Source: Gemmatimonadota bacterium (GTDB lineage Bacteria > Gemmatimonadota > Gemmatimonadetes > Gemmatimonadales > GWC2-71-9). From it: a stretch of 64,000 nt of DNA. The position numbers and the translations under genes were made by a program. The first letter of the stretch is position 1. Each line of letters opens with the position of its first letter. A model generated the notes under the pieces. It searched no databases. It was given only the letters and a program-made list of their open reading frames with translations, and had not been told where the DNA came from. Below, in pieces: positions 8,781-17,160 of the stretch. Where the stretch lies: positions 744,001 to 808,000 of the forward strand of contig JADJPD010000001.1 in assembly GCA_016713435.1 (NCBI GenBank), given 5' to 3'.

Positions 8781-9203
8781 GTGTCCTCGCATCCCTACCG
8801 CGGCAGCTTCGCCCACTTTGCCCAGGTGGTCAGCCGGGCCACGGGTCGTCCGGCGGCGTTCCTGCTGGCGGCCTTCGTGGTGGCCGTCTGGATCATCACC
8901 GGCCCGCTCTTCCACTGGAGCGATACCTGGCAGCTGGTGATCAACACCGGCACCACCATCGTGACCTTCCTGATGGTGTTCCTGATCCAGAACACCCAGA
9001 ACCGCGACACCGAGGCCATCCAGGTGAAGCTGGACGAGCTGCTCCGCGTCACCGAGGGCGCCCACGTGGCGCTGCTGGACCTCGAGGAGCTCGGGGAGGC
9101 GGAGCTCGAGGCCATCCGCCGCAACTACCTCAAGCTGGCGGCACAGGCGCGCCAGGTGCTCCGCACCGGCGGCACCGACACCGGCGTGCCGGACATGGCC
9201 TGA
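8781..9203 (+). CDS. Low-affinity iron permease family (Fet4-like) membrane protein
   Basis: GTG start with GGAG upstream; 140 residues. The sequence FVVAVWIITGPLFHWSDTWQ, then INTGTTIVTFLMVFLIQNTQ, RDTEAIQVKLDEL, is the diagnostic layout of PF04120-type low-affinity iron permease proteins: two membrane helices (about 24-46 and 53-75) and a conserved amphipathic tail. In bacteria the transport role is unproven. Length is typical. Confidence 0.85.
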   Translation: MSSHPYRGSFAHFAQVVSRATGRPAAFLLAAFVVAVWIITGPLFHWSDTWQLVINTGTTIVTFLMVFLIQNTQNRDTEAIQVKLDELLRVTEGAHVALLDLEELGEAELEAIRRNYLKLAAQARQVLRTGGTDTGVPDMA

Positions 9204-9209
9204 GCGGGG

Positions 9210-10013
9210 ATGCGGGGACGTCGCATGCTCGCCGCATTCCTGGGCCTCGGCCTGGCCGCGCTCCTCCTGTGGTGGGGCTTCCTGTGGACGGTGCAGCGGC
9301 GGCTGCTCTTCCCCGCGCCGCTCTCCGCCGGCGCGGCGGCGATGCCGCGGGACGCCGAGGCTGTCTGGCTGGATGGAGCCGACGGGAAGAGCGAGGCGTG
9401 GCTGCTCCGGCCGCCCGGTGGGGCGGGGCCGGCGCCGCTCGTGATCTTCACCCATGGCAATGGCGAGCTGATCGACTACTGGCCCGACGCCTTCGCCGGG
9501 GCGCGGCGGCAGGGAGTGGCAGTGCTGCTGGTGGAGTACCCGGGCTACGGCCGCTCGGGCGGGGCGCCCGGCGAGGCGAGCATCCGCGAGGCCGTGCTGG
9601 CCGCGTACGACTGGGCGGTGCGCCAGCCCGGCATCGACAGCACGCGCATCATCGCCCACGGGCGCTCGCTCGGCGGCGGGGCGGCGGCCATCCTCGCGGC
9701 GGAGCGGCCGGTGGCGGCGCTGGTGCTGGAGTCGAGCTTCAGCTCGGTGCGCGCGTTTGCGCGCGGCTTCGGGGCGCCCGGCTTCCTGGTGCGGGACCCA
9801 TTCGACACCCGCACCCGGCTCGCCACCATCGCCGCACCCGTGCTGCTGCTCCACGGCCGGCACGACGCGGTGATCCCCACCTGGCACGCCGACGCCCTCA
9901 AGGCGGCGCGCCCCGAGGCGCAGCTGGAATGGATGGACTGCGGCCACAACGACTGCCCGCCGAGCTGGCCGCGGGTGGCGCGCTTTCTCTCGGCGCACGG
10001 CATCGTCCCCTGA
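9210..10013 (+). CDS. Membrane-anchored alpha/beta hydrolase
   Basis: 267 residues with an N-terminal membrane anchor (residues 5-28) and an alpha/beta-hydrolase fold: FTHGNGELIDYW oxyanion region, nucleophile elbow HGRSLGGGAA (Ser), acid in LLHGRHDAVIP (Asp) and His in DCGHNDCP. This is the arrangement of BEM46/YqiA-like serine hydrolases that act on esters or acyl peptides at the membrane face. Specific substrate unknown. Starts seven bases after the iron-permease-like gene. Confidence 0.85.
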   Translation: MRGRRMLAAFLGLGLAALLLWWGFLWTVQRRLLFPAPLSAGAAAMPRDAEAVWLDGADGKSEAWLLRPPGGAGPAPLVIFTHGNGELIDYWPDAFAGARRQGVAVLLVEYPGYGRSGGAPGEASIREAVLAAYDWAVRQPGIDSTRIIAHGRSLGGGAAAILAAERPVAALVLESSFSSVRAFARGFGAPGFLVRDPFDTRTRLATIAAPVLLLHGRHDAVIPTWHADALKAARPEAQLEWMDCGHNDCPPSWPRVARFLSAHGIVP

Positions 10014-10026
10014 CACGGAGTACCCG

Positions 10027-10407
10027 ATGCAGCTGATCTCGACCCCCGCGGGTCCGGCGCCCGCAGGCCACTACTCGCAAGCCGTGGTGCACGGCGGCGT
10101 GGTGTACGTGGCGGGGATGCTCGCCACCGACCCGGCGACGGGGGAGGTGGTGGCGCCCGGCCAGCCCGGGCCGCAGACGGAGCAGGCGCTCCGGAACGTG
10201 GCGGCCGTGCTCGCGGCGGCGGGGAGCGGGCTCGACCGCATCCTCTCGGCCACCATCTACGTCACGGCGCGGGAGCAGTGGGGGGAGGTGAACGCGGCCG
10301 TGGCGCGGATGCTCGGCCCGCACCGGCCCGCGCGGGCCGTGATCCCCGTGCACGAGCTCAAGCCGGGCTGCGTGGTGGAGATCCAGGTGATCGCGGCGGT
10401 GCGTTAG
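10027..10407 (+). CDS. RidA family (enamine/imine deaminase-like) protein
   Basis: 126 residues with the RidA pattern: PAGHYSQAVVHGGVVYVAGM at the start, TEQALRNVAAVLAAAGSGLD in the middle and the C-terminal HELKPGCVVEIQVIA. Canonical RidA carries Arg105 in an R-x-A/C-V block; here PARAVIPV occupies that place, supporting deaminase activity on 2-aminoacrylate-type imines. Its stop overlaps the stop of the opposite-strand DUF2243 gene by four bases. Confidence 0.85.
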   Translation: MQLISTPAGPAPAGHYSQAVVHGGVVYVAGMLATDPATGEVVAPGQPGPQTEQALRNVAAVLAAAGSGLDRILSATIYVTAREQWGEVNAAVARMLGPHRPARAVIPVHELKPGCVVEIQVIAAVR

Positions 10408-10871
10408 GCGCGCGTCCCCAGCCGCCGGAACCAGCGGCCCACGACGATCAGTCCCACCCCGCCGATCCCGATCCAGCCCCAGTCCCACGCGGGGTCCGGG
10501 ACGCCGTGCAGGTGGTGCAGCCCGAGGAGGATGTGCGCGACGAGGCCCTCGACGAGGTTGAAGAGCCCGGCGCCGAGCAGGAGGGTGCCGATGAACCAGC
10601 GGTCGTGCCGCCAGATGCGCACCGACTGGGTCCCACGCCAGAGGAGGAAGCTGCCCACCAGCGTGGCCAGCCACATGACGGCCGCAAACCAGCCATCGGC
10701 CCACATGTTGTACCGCATGCTGAACATGTCCACGGGCGGGCGGCGGCTGGACAGGAACTGGTGCCACTGCAGCAGGTGGTGGAAAAGCACGCCATCGAAC
10801 AGCCCGCCGAGCCCGATCCCGAGCAGGATGCCCGCCCACGTCAGCCGCAGTTCACCGATGCTGGTCGCCAT
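10404..10871 (-). CDS. DUF2243 membrane protein
   Basis: 155 residues from the ATG at 10871, preceded on the minus strand by GGAGGGATC. Four membrane helices and the conserved GLGGLFDGVLFHHLLQWHQ motif with DGW and LVEGLVAHILLGLHH, all diagnostic of DUF2243. The several histidines in membrane helices suggest metal or haem contact, but the role is unknown. Convergent with ridA; the two stop codons interleave (TAG/TAA over TTAG). Confidence 0.85.
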   Translation of the reverse strand: MATSIGELRLTWAGILLGIGLGGLFDGVLFHHLLQWHQFLSSRRPPVDMFSMRYNMWADGWFAAVMWLATLVGSFLLWRGTQSVRIWRHDRWFIGTLLLGAGLFNLVEGLVAHILLGLHHLHGVPDPAWDWGWIGIGGVGLIVVGRWFRRLGTRA

Positions 10872-10967
10872 GATCCCTCCGTGGGGAGGGTGACGTCCCA
10901 CGGGCACGGGCGCGTACCGAAATTCGGGGTGGACGAAAAGGCGGCGTCACCACCGATGGCGCGCGCG

Positions 10968-11249
10968 CTACCCGATCTCGGCGAGGAGGTCCGCCGCCTC
11001 GGGGTGGGAGCGGAGCCAGTCAGCGACGTACCAACAGGATGGGATGATCCGGAGGCCCTCGGCGCGGGCGTGTGCCATGGCGGCCTCGACGAGGCGGCCG
11101 GCGAGGCCCTGGCCACGGGCCGCCGGCGGCACGTAGGTGGAGACGAGGTCGAGGATGCCCTCGCCCATCTCCTGGTAGGCCAGCTCGGCCGTGCCGCCCG
11201 GGACCTCGATGTAGAAGCGGTGCGCTTCGCGGTTGTGCTCCACGTGCAT
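10968..11249 (-). CDS. YjdJ-type small GNAT N-acetyltransferase
   Basis: 93 residues from the ATG at 11249 (GGGAGGA upstream). The compact acetyl-CoA-binding core VPPAARGQGLAGRLVEAAMA followed by IIPSCWYVADWLRSHPE is the pattern of the YjdJ/human GTLF3B-like minimal GNAT family. Such proteins consist of little more than the acetyl-CoA site. Substrate unknown. The longer possible frame to 11342 adds an Arg/Pro-rich tail without family support. Confidence 0.8.
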   Translation of the reverse strand: MHVEHNREAHRFYIEVPGGTAELAYQEMGEGILDLVSTYVPPAARGQGLAGRLVEAAMAHARAEGLRIIPSCWYVADWLRSHPEAADLLAEIG

Positions 11250-11361
11250 TGCGGTCCTCCCTCCCCGGAGCCTAGCCGGTCGCCTGGGAGGGCGCCATGG
11301 CGGGTCTGGCGCGGAGCGGCCGGATTGCCGACCTTCCTCCATTCACGCCCATCCGGACGCC

Positions 11362-11802
11362 ATGCCGACCATCCAGGACCCGGCCGCCCGCGCCGAGTTG
11401 ATCGCCCGCCTGCGCCGCGTCACCCCAACGACGACGCCCGCGTGGGGGACGCTCACGGCCCCGCGGATGGTCTGCCATCTCGCCGACCAGCTCCGCGTGG
11501 CCCTCGGCGACACGCCGTGCCGCGACGTCAGCACGCTGCCGCTGCGGACCGTGGTGCGCTTCCTGGTCCTGCGGACCGGCTTTCAGGCGCCGCCGGGCAA
11601 GGTCCAGACCGTGCGGGAGATGCTCGGGAGCCAGCCCACCAGCTGGGATGCGGACATGGCCACCTGCGAGGCCCTCCTCGAGCGGCTGGCCGGCGCCACG
11701 CAGGTGGCGCCGCATCCCGCCTTCGGGAAGTTCACCCCGGGGGACTGGGGCATCATGGCCTGGAAGCACATGGATCACCACCTGCGCCAGTTCCAGGTCT
11801 AG
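11362..11802 (+). CDS. DUF1569 (DinB-like) protein
   Basis: 146 residues from ATG 11362. It contains PRMVCHLADQLRVALGD near the start and FGKFTPGDWGIMAWKHMDHHLRQF at the end, the two histidine-containing helices of DUF1569, a four-helix bundle related to DinB. The three histidines (CHL, KHMDHH) likely bind one metal ion. Function unknown; related folds act as thiol-dependent transferases. It precedes the DUF1801-YdeI gene by eight bases. Confidence 0.8.
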   Translation: MPTIQDPAARAELIARLRRVTPTTTPAWGTLTAPRMVCHLADQLRVALGDTPCRDVSTLPLRTVVRFLVLRTGFQAPPGKVQTVREMLGSQPTSWDADMATCEALLERLAGATQVAPHPAFGKFTPGDWGIMAWKHMDHHLRQFQV

Positions 11803-11810
11803 GAGACTGC

Positions 11811-12440
11811 ATGGGCACCCGCGATCCCCGCATCGACGCCTACATCGCGAAGTCGGCCGAGTTTGCCCGGCCCATCCTGAGCCACTTCCGCGCGCTGGTG
11901 CACAAGGCGGCACCGGACGTCACCGAGACGATGAAGTGGAGCATGCCCCACTTCGATCACGGCGGGATCATGTGCGGGATGGCCGCGTTCAAGGCGCACG
12001 CCGCGATCGGGTTCTGGAAGTCCGAGCTGATCGTGGACGCGCGCTACGACAAGAGCGAGGAGGCGATGGGCGCCCTCGGCCGGCTCACCACCCTCAAGGA
12101 CCTGCCGCCCGACCGGGTGCTGCTCTCCTACATCAAGCAGGCGGTGAGGCTCAACGCCGAGGGCGTGAAGGCGCCCCACATGGCCCGGCGCGAGGCGCGC
12201 GCGAAGAAGCCCGAGACCAGGCCCCCGGCCGACCTGGCCGCGGCCCTCAAGAAGAGCGCCAGGGCCCGGAAGCACTGGGAGGCATTCCCGCCGAGCCACC
12301 GGCGCGAGTACATCGAGTGGATCACGAGCGCCAAGCAGGCGGAGACGCGGGCGCGGCGGCTGGCCACCTGCCTTAGCCAGGTGGCAGAGGGCAAGTCGCA
12401 GAACTGGAAGTACGAATCCAAGCCGAAGAAGAAGGCATGA
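11811..12440 (+). CDS. DUF1801 - YdeI two-domain protein
   Basis: 209 residues with RBS AGGAG. Residues 1-115 form a DUF1801 domain (FRALVHKAAPDVTETMKWSMPHF, then GMAAFKAHAAIGFW). A Lys/Arg/Pro linker follows, and residues 150-200 carry the YdeI C-terminal motif (FPPSHRREYIEWITSAKQAE, TRARR). A lysine-rich tail closes it. The fused domains also occur separately nearby (3955-4536 and the remnant at 2926-3159). No catalytic residues can be named. It overlaps the carbonic anhydrase start by four bases. Confidence 0.85.
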   Translation: MGTRDPRIDAYIAKSAEFARPILSHFRALVHKAAPDVTETMKWSMPHFDHGGIMCGMAAFKAHAAIGFWKSELIVDARYDKSEEAMGALGRLTTLKDLPPDRVLLSYIKQAVRLNAEGVKAPHMARREARAKKPETRPPADLAAALKKSARARKHWEAFPPSHRREYIEWITSAKQAETRARRLATCLSQVAEGKSQNWKYESKPKKKA

Positions 12441-13084
12441 AGAGCCTCCCCGAGCTGTTCCAGCGGAACCGCGCCTGGGCCGAGCGGCAGAAGGCGGCCC
12501 AGCCCGACTTCTTCCAGCGGCTGGTGGCGCAGCAGGCGCCGGCCTACCTGTGGATCGGCTGCTCCGACAGCCGGGTGCCGGCCAACGAGATCGTGGACCT
12601 GCTGCCGGGCGAGCTGTTCGTGCACCGGAACATCGCCAACGTGGTGGTGCACACCGACCTCAACTGCCTCTCGGTGCTGCAGTATGCCATCGAGATCCTG
12701 GGGGTGCGGCACATCATCGTCTGCGGGCACTACGGCTGTGGCGGCGTGCGCGCCGCGCTCGACCGCACCAAGGTGGGCCTGGCCGACAACTGGCTCCGCC
12801 ACGTGGTGGACGTCCGGACCCGCCACGCCGCCCTCGTGGACTCGGCCCCGACGCCGGCCCAGGCGCTCAACCGGCTCTGCGAGCTCAACGTGCTGGAGCA
12901 GGCCCTGCATGTCTGCGAGACGACGATGGTGCAGGACGCCTGGGCCGCGGGGAAGCCGCTGGCCGTCCACTCCTGGGCCTACGGTCTCGAGGACGGGCTG
13001 CTGCGCGACCTCGGCTTCACCGTCGCGGGCCAGGACGAGGTGGCGCCCACCTACACCCGCACCATCGCCGCGGTGGGCGGCTGA
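12437..13084 (+). CDS. can: Beta-class carbonic anhydrase
   Basis: 215 residues, very close in layout to E. coli Can: WIGCSDSRVPANE (zinc Cys and catalytic Asp-Arg), LFVHRNIANVV, NCLSVLQYAIEILGV, and CGHYGCGGV (zinc His and Cys). The C-terminus SWAYGLEDGLLRDLG is also canonical. It interconverts CO2 and bicarbonate in the cytosol to feed carboxylases. Complete, with ATG overlapping the upstream stop (ATGA). Confidence 0.95.
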   Translation: MKSLPELFQRNRAWAERQKAAQPDFFQRLVAQQAPAYLWIGCSDSRVPANEIVDLLPGELFVHRNIANVVVHTDLNCLSVLQYAIEILGVRHIIVCGHYGCGGVRAALDRTKVGLADNWLRHVVDVRTRHAALVDSAPTPAQALNRLCELNVLEQALHVCETTMVQDAWAAGKPLAVHSWAYGLEDGLLRDLGFTVAGQDEVAPTYTRTIAAVGG

Positions 13085-13088
13085 GTCC

Positions 13089-13568
13089 GTGACCCACGCC
13101 ATCCGCCCCGCCCGGAGCGCCGACGGCGACGCCTGCCGCGAGATCATCTTCGGCATCCTGCGCCACTACGGCCTCGAGCCCGAGCCGCAGGGTCAGGACG
13201 CCGACCTCGACGACCTCGAGGCGCATTACGACGGCCGCGATTCGCTCTTCGTGGTGGTGGTGGACGACAGCGGCCGCATCGTGGGCACCGGCGGCCTCAA
13301 GCGCTACGACGCCGGGCAGGCGGAAATCAAGAAGATGTACCTGCTGCCCGAGGTGCGCGGGCAGGGACTGGGGCGCCGACTGCTCGACACGCTGGTGGGC
13401 TTTGCGCGCGCGGTGGGCTACCGGCGCATCGTGCTCGAGTCCAACTCCAACCTGACGGAGGCGCTCCAGCTCTACCAGCGCTACGGCTTCGTGCCGGTGC
13501 CGCCGGAGCACCTCTCCTACCGCTGCGATCGCGCCTTCGCCCTGGACCTCGTGGCGGCGGGGGCCTGA
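13089..13568 (+). CDS. GNAT family N-acetyltransferase
   Basis: A GTG start five bases after can gives 159 residues. The acetyl-CoA-binding motif KKMYLLPEVRGQGLGRRLLD and the later LESNSNLTEALQLYQRYGF are standard GNAT elements. The opening IRPARSADGDACREIIFGIL is typical of the subgroup that includes glutamate/amino-acid acetyltransferases and YhhY-like proteins. Substrate not determinable. Stop overlaps the next ATG by one base. Confidence 0.85.
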   Translation: MTHAIRPARSADGDACREIIFGILRHYGLEPEPQGQDADLDDLEAHYDGRDSLFVVVVDDSGRIVGTGGLKRYDAGQAEIKKMYLLPEVRGQGLGRRLLDTLVGFARAVGYRRIVLESNSNLTEALQLYQRYGFVPVPPEHLSYRCDRAFALDLVAAGA

Positions 13569-14164
13569 TGGGTCGCTACGCCTTCCTCACCGACACCTAC
13601 GAGACGGAGCGGCTCAAGACGCTCAGCGTCTGGTCCGAGTTCGCCGAGGGCGACCTCGGCTTCCGGCCCGCCCCGCTGGCCCGCACCCCGCGGGAGCAGA
13701 TGGTGCACCAGTGCGTGAGCGAGGACACCTGGTTCCGCACCATGCTCGGCATCGACCTCGGCGAGCCACCGCTCCCCGCCGAGGAGAGCCGTCAGGCATT
13801 CATGACCCGCTACGCCGCCGCCTCGGCCCGGCGGCTGGCCGACCTGCGCGCCCGCCCGGACGGCTGGTACGAGGGCGAGGCCAGCTTCTTCGGCGTGCCC
13901 CGGCCCCGCACCTGGATCCTGGTGCGCCGCTTCACCCACTCGGCGCACCACCGGGCCCAGCTCACCACGTACCTGCGGCTGCTCGGCAAGCCGCTCTACT
14001 CGACGTACGGCCCCACCGCGGACACCGGCGGCCTCTTCACCAACCAGGCCCCGGTGATCTACCGCTACCCCGACGTGGAGACCCTGCTCGAGCGCGAGGC
14101 CGAGGGTGGCGAGTGGCCGCCGCTCCCGGGCCCGGGGGACACGCCGCCCACCGAGCGGCCATGA
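13568..14164 (+). CDS. DinB family protein
   Basis: 198 residues. The helices EQMVHQCVSEDTWFRTML and FTHSAHHRAQLTTYLRLLG carry the three-histidine metal site expected of the DinB/YfiT four-helix family. Such proteins are metal-dependent, often bacillithiol- or mycothiol-dependent transferases; which thiol this organism uses is unknown. The C-terminus is Pro/Gly-rich. Start and stop overlap both neighbours by 1-4 bases, so it is part of the can-GNAT-DinB-methyltransferase run. Confidence 0.8.
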   Translation: MGRYAFLTDTYETERLKTLSVWSEFAEGDLGFRPAPLARTPREQMVHQCVSEDTWFRTMLGIDLGEPPLPAEESRQAFMTRYAAASARRLADLRARPDGWYEGEASFFGVPRPRTWILVRRFTHSAHHRAQLTTYLRLLGKPLYSTYGPTADTGGLFTNQAPVIYRYPDVETLLEREAEGGEWPPLPGPGDTPPTERP

Positions 14165-14904
14165 GCTTCCAGGACCACTACTCCGCCTTTGCCGCGAGCT
14201 ACGCCCGGGCCCGGCCCGAGTATCCGGCGGCGCTGTTCCGGTGGCTTCGCACCCAGTCACCCTCAGGCGGGCTGGCCTGGGATGCCGGGACCGGGAGCGG
14301 ACAGGCGGCGCGCGGGCTGGTGGAGGTGTTCGAGCGGGTGGTGGCCACCGACCCGAGCAGCGAGCAGCTGGCGCAGGCGCCGGCGCACCCGCGCATCACG
14401 TATTACGCCGGGAGCGAGATCGCCTCAGGACTGGTGAGCGGGAGCGCCGACTGCGTGACGGCCGCGCAGGCGGCGCACTGGTTCGACCTCGAGGGCTTCG
14501 CGGCCGAGGCCCGGCGCACGCTCCGGCGCGGGGGCCTGGTGGCGGTGTGGGGCTACGGGCTCTGCCGCGTCAGTGAGGCGGTGGACCTGGTGCTCGACCG
14601 CTTCTACACCGACGTGGTGGGGCCGCACTGGCCGCCGGAGCGGCGCCACGTGGACAGCGCCTATCGCGAGCTGCCGTTTCCCTTCGCGGAGGTGGCGTGG
14701 CCGCCCATCGCCATGGAGCGGGAGTGGTCGCTGGCGCAGCTGCTCGGCTACCTCGACACCTGGTCCGCGGTCCACCACTACCGGAAGGCGCTCGGCACCG
14801 ACCCGCTGGGGCCGCTGGTGCCGGAACTCCGGCGCGCCTGGGGCGCCGCCGAGGCGGTGCGGCGGGTGGCCTGGCCGCTCTTCGGGCGCGCCGGCCGCAC
14901 CTGA
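14161..14904 (+). CDS. Class I SAM-dependent methyltransferase
   Basis: 247 residues. The DHYSAFAASYARARPEYP opening, the SAM-binding motif I LAWDAGTGSGQAARGL, motif II VVATDPSSEQL and the QAAHWFDLEGF block are those of the small TehB/UbiE-like (methyltransferase domain 11) group. These methylate a small molecule in the cytosol; some yeast homologues act on trans-aconitate, but the substrate here is unknown. ATG overlaps the DinB stop (ATGA). Confidence 0.85.
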   Translation: MSFQDHYSAFAASYARARPEYPAALFRWLRTQSPSGGLAWDAGTGSGQAARGLVEVFERVVATDPSSEQLAQAPAHPRITYYAGSEIASGLVSGSADCVTAAQAAHWFDLEGFAAEARRTLRRGGLVAVWGYGLCRVSEAVDLVLDRFYTDVVGPHWPPERRHVDSAYRELPFPFAEVAWPPIAMEREWSLAQLLGYLDTWSAVHHYRKALGTDPLGPLVPELRRAWGAAEAVRRVAWPLFGRAGRT

Positions 14905-14910
14905 CGCACG

Positions 14911-15426
14911 ATGCCTGACATACCACGGCACCCGGCCTCCCCCATGCCCACTCCCATCGACCCCCGCGTGGACATCGGCCACGTGCACCTCAAGGTGGCC
15001 AGCGTGGACCGCGCGCTCGCCTTCTACTGTGGCGTGCTCGGCTTCGAGCTGACCCAGCGCTACGGGCCGCAGGCGGCCTTCGTGAGCGCCGGCGGCTACC
15101 ATCATCACATTGGCCTCAACAGCTGGGAGAGCGCCGACGGCCACCCGCCGGCGCCGGGGACCACCGGCCTCTATCACGTGGCCATCCGCTACCCGGACCG
15201 GAAGACCCTGGCCGACGCGCTCCGCCGCCTCATCGAGGCCGGCATCCCGCTCCAGGGCGCCAGCGACCACGGCGTCAGCGAGGCCCTCTACCTCGCCGAT
15301 CCCGACGGCAACGGCCTCGAGCTCTACCGCGACCGCCCGCGTGCCGAGTGGCCCTTCGATGCGCAGGGCCACCTCCAGATGGTCACGCGGCGACTGGACC
15401 TCGAAGCGCTGCTCGCCGAAGTGTGA
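14911..15426 (+). CDS. VOC superfamily dioxygenase/glyoxalase-like protein
   Basis: 171 residues from ATG 14911; the internal ATG 14944 (MPTPIDPRVDIGHVHLKV) is an equally good start. The metal-binding pattern is clear: His in GHVHLKV, His/Glu in GLYHVAIR and Glu in ADPDGNGLELYRD. This arrangement matches CatE-type catechol-2,3-dioxygenase-like proteins, here a single repeat pair of the VOC fold. It could cleave a catechol or act as a glyoxalase-type lyase; the sequence alone cannot decide. Follows the methyltransferase by six bases. Confidence 0.8.
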   Translation: MPDIPRHPASPMPTPIDPRVDIGHVHLKVASVDRALAFYCGVLGFELTQRYGPQAAFVSAGGYHHHIGLNSWESADGHPPAPGTTGLYHVAIRYPDRKTLADALRRLIEAGIPLQGASDHGVSEALYLADPDGNGLELYRDRPRAEWPFDAQGHLQMVTRRLDLEALLAEV

Positions 15427-15543
15427 AGACAATCCGCGTGCGCGCCAGTTGCGCGTCCGCGGACCGGCGTGCACCTTAGCAGCCATCCCTTCCCATCGCT
15501 TCGCCACACACCTCCGGTCCGCCAGTCCCGGCGAGGAGTGACG

Positions 15544-16023
15544 ATGCCCCGCATCAGCGTGCAGGCCTGCAGTTACATCCCGGCGTCCGCCCGCGTGGTC
15601 TACGGCATCCTCGCCGACTACCACGAGGGCCATCCCTCCATCCTCCCTCCGGACAGCTTCGCCGACTACGTGGTGGAGGCGGGCGGCCGCGGCGCGGGGA
15701 CCCGCATCCGCTTCGTGATGCCCGGCGTGGGGAAGCCGAGGCAGTTCCACATGGAGGTGTCGGAGCCGGAGCCGGGGCGGGTGCTCCGGGAGACCGACCT
15801 CAAGACCGGCACCATCACGACCTTCACCGTGGAGCCGACGGACGACGCGAGCATCTGCCGCGTCATCATGCGCTCCGAATGGCGGCGGGGCGGGGTGATG
15901 GGGTGGGTGGAGCGGTGGTTCGCCAAGCCCTTCCTGCGGCGCATCTACATCGAGGAACTCCACAACCTGGCGGTGAAGGTCCGCGGGTCCCGGGCCGACG
16001 TGCGCGAGTGCGAGCTGGCGTAG
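15544..16023 (+). CDS. SRPBCC (START-like) lipid/polyketide-binding protein
   Basis: 159 residues with GGCGAGGAG upstream. The opening ISVQACSYIPASARVVYGIL and the strand pattern (ADYHEGHPSILPPDSFADYV, then FVMPGVGKPRQFHMEV) fit the SRPBCC ligand-binding fold. No catalytic motif visible. The family binds hydrophobic ligands or acts as a cyclase/activator. It is followed by the first CGCAGAGG inverted-repeat element. Confidence 0.7.
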   Translation: MPRISVQACSYIPASARVVYGILADYHEGHPSILPPDSFADYVVEAGGRGAGTRIRFVMPGVGKPRQFHMEVSEPEPGRVLRETDLKTGTITTFTVEPTDDASICRVIMRSEWRRGGVMGWVERWFAKPFLRRIYIEELHNLAVKVRGSRADVRECELA

Positions 16024-16062
16024 CGTGGCGTCGCCGAGGACGTCGGCCAGGCTCGGTGCGGC

Positions 16063-16306
16063 GTGGCTCAACGCAGAGGCGCAGAGGACGCGGAGAAGCG
16101 CAGAGGAACTGCACGAAGACAGCGGGGCCCGTCTTGCGACGGGCCCCGCTGAGTTGTTGTGGGTGTCACTTCGGGTTCGGTGCCAAGTTCCATCCGTGCT
16201 GCCAGACGACCCTCGCATCCCTGCACTCCCGGCGAGGAGTTCATCGCTTCTCGGGCGCGGTTCCTCTGCGCCCCTCTGCGCTCTCCGCGCCTCTGCGTTG
16301 AGCCAC
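16063..16306. repeat. CGCAGAGG long inverted-repeat element, copy A
   Basis: About 244 bp bounded by imperfect ~45-base inverted arms. The left arm begins GTGGCTCAACGCAGAGGC and the right arm ends with its reverse complement. Inside the arms is a core (16151-16259) that includes GTTGTGGGTGTC and GTGCTGCCAGAC. The core is strongly similar to that of copy C (33526-33770). Non-coding between a SRPBCC gene and a transporter gene. Short chance reading frames across such arms (LCALCASALSHT-like) are not genes. Confidence 0.8.
16121..16150 (+). terminator. GC-rich hairpin inside repeat element A
   Basis: A perfect 13-bp inverted repeat, AGCGGGGCCCGTC against its complement, with loop TTGC. It lies 98 bases after the SRPBCC stop. 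There is no T-run, so intrinsic termination is uncertain; it could instead be part of the element. Confidence 0.4.
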
Positions 16307-16323
16307 GCAGAACCGAGCCCCGA

Positions 16324-17160
16324 CTACGCCCCCCGAACAGCCCGGATGACCCACCAGAGCCCGACACAGATGCCGAGCACGCCCACGGCCGTGGAGAGCT
16401 GGCGGCCGAGGGCCACGGAGCGGTCGGCGGCGCGGCGCATGGCGTAGGCCGCCACCGAGGCGTAGAGCATCATGCCGAGCGTGACGCCCACGCCGAAGGC
16501 CGCGAGGTAGAGGAGCCCGATGTCCCAGCGGCCGATGAGCGTGACCGGCACCAGCGCCACCACCGCACTCGAGCCGGCCAGTCCGTGCATCAGGCCCACG
16601 ATGGTGATGCCGTGCCCATGGTGATGCGGGTGCGGCTGGGGGGCCGCGACAGCCTCCGGCGCCTCGGGGTGCGGATGGGGATGGGGGTGCGGATGCGCGT
16701 GGTGGGCCGCGTCGTGGTGCGCCGTCTCCGGCGCGTGCCGGGCGGCGTGGGTGAGGTCGTGGGCGTGCGGGTGGTGCGGGTCGTGCCCATGGTCGTGCAC
16801 CGGCGCCGGTGCCGGATGGGCGTGGAGGTGGGCGTGATCCCCGTGCCCGGCGGGCGGGTGGAAGTGTAGCTTCCGGGCAGTCCGCACCGCCCAGATCCCG
16901 AGCCCGATCAGCATGGTGCCCACGATCCCCTCGCCGACGGCGTCGTAGCGGGCGGGCCAGGAGAGGCCGGTGGCCAGCAGCACGCCGCCGAAGGCGATGA
17001 CGGCCAGCGAGTGGCCGAAGCCCCAGCGGAACCCGAAGCGGAGCGCGTGCGGGGCCGTCGGCTTGTCGGCCACGAAGGTGGTGACGGCCACCATGTGATC
17101 CGCCTCCAGCGCGTGCTGGAAGCCGAGCAGCAGCGCGGTGGCGAGCGGCAGGACGTTCAT
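16324..17160 (-). CDS. Nickel/cobalt-type transporter with long His-rich loop
   Basis: 278 residues from the ATG at 17160; the longer frame upstream has no support. The N-terminal helix carries GFQHALEADHMVAV, matching the HAxxxDH metal signature of NiCoT/UreH-type transporters. Six or seven helices flank a cytoplasmic or periplasmic loop (about residues 95-180) with roughly 30 histidines in His-Pro, His-Asp and His-Ala repeats, which should bind Ni, Co or Zn. It faces selD across an 80-bp divergent gap. Metal and direction of transport are not known. Confidence 0.8.
   Translation of the reverse strand: MNVLPLATALLLGFQHALEADHMVAVTTFVADKPTAPHALRFGFRWGFGHSLAVIAFGGVLLATGLSWPARYDAVGEGIVGTMLIGLGIWAVRTARKLHFHPPAGHGDHAHLHAHPAPAPVHDHGHDPHHPHAHDLTHAARHAPETAHHDAAHHAHPHPHPHPHPEAPEAVAAPQPHPHHHGHGITIVGLMHGLAGSSAVVALVPVTLIGRWDIGLLYLAAFGVGVTLGMMLYASVAAYAMRRAADRSVALGRQLSTAVGVLGICVGLWWVIRAVRGA

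Noticed and set aside
6981..10016. 1011-codon minus-strand frame
   Set aside because: Antisense to five supported genes.
16159..16869. + strand frame starting in repeat A
   Set aside because: Begins in the repeat core and continues antisense to the His-rich transporter.
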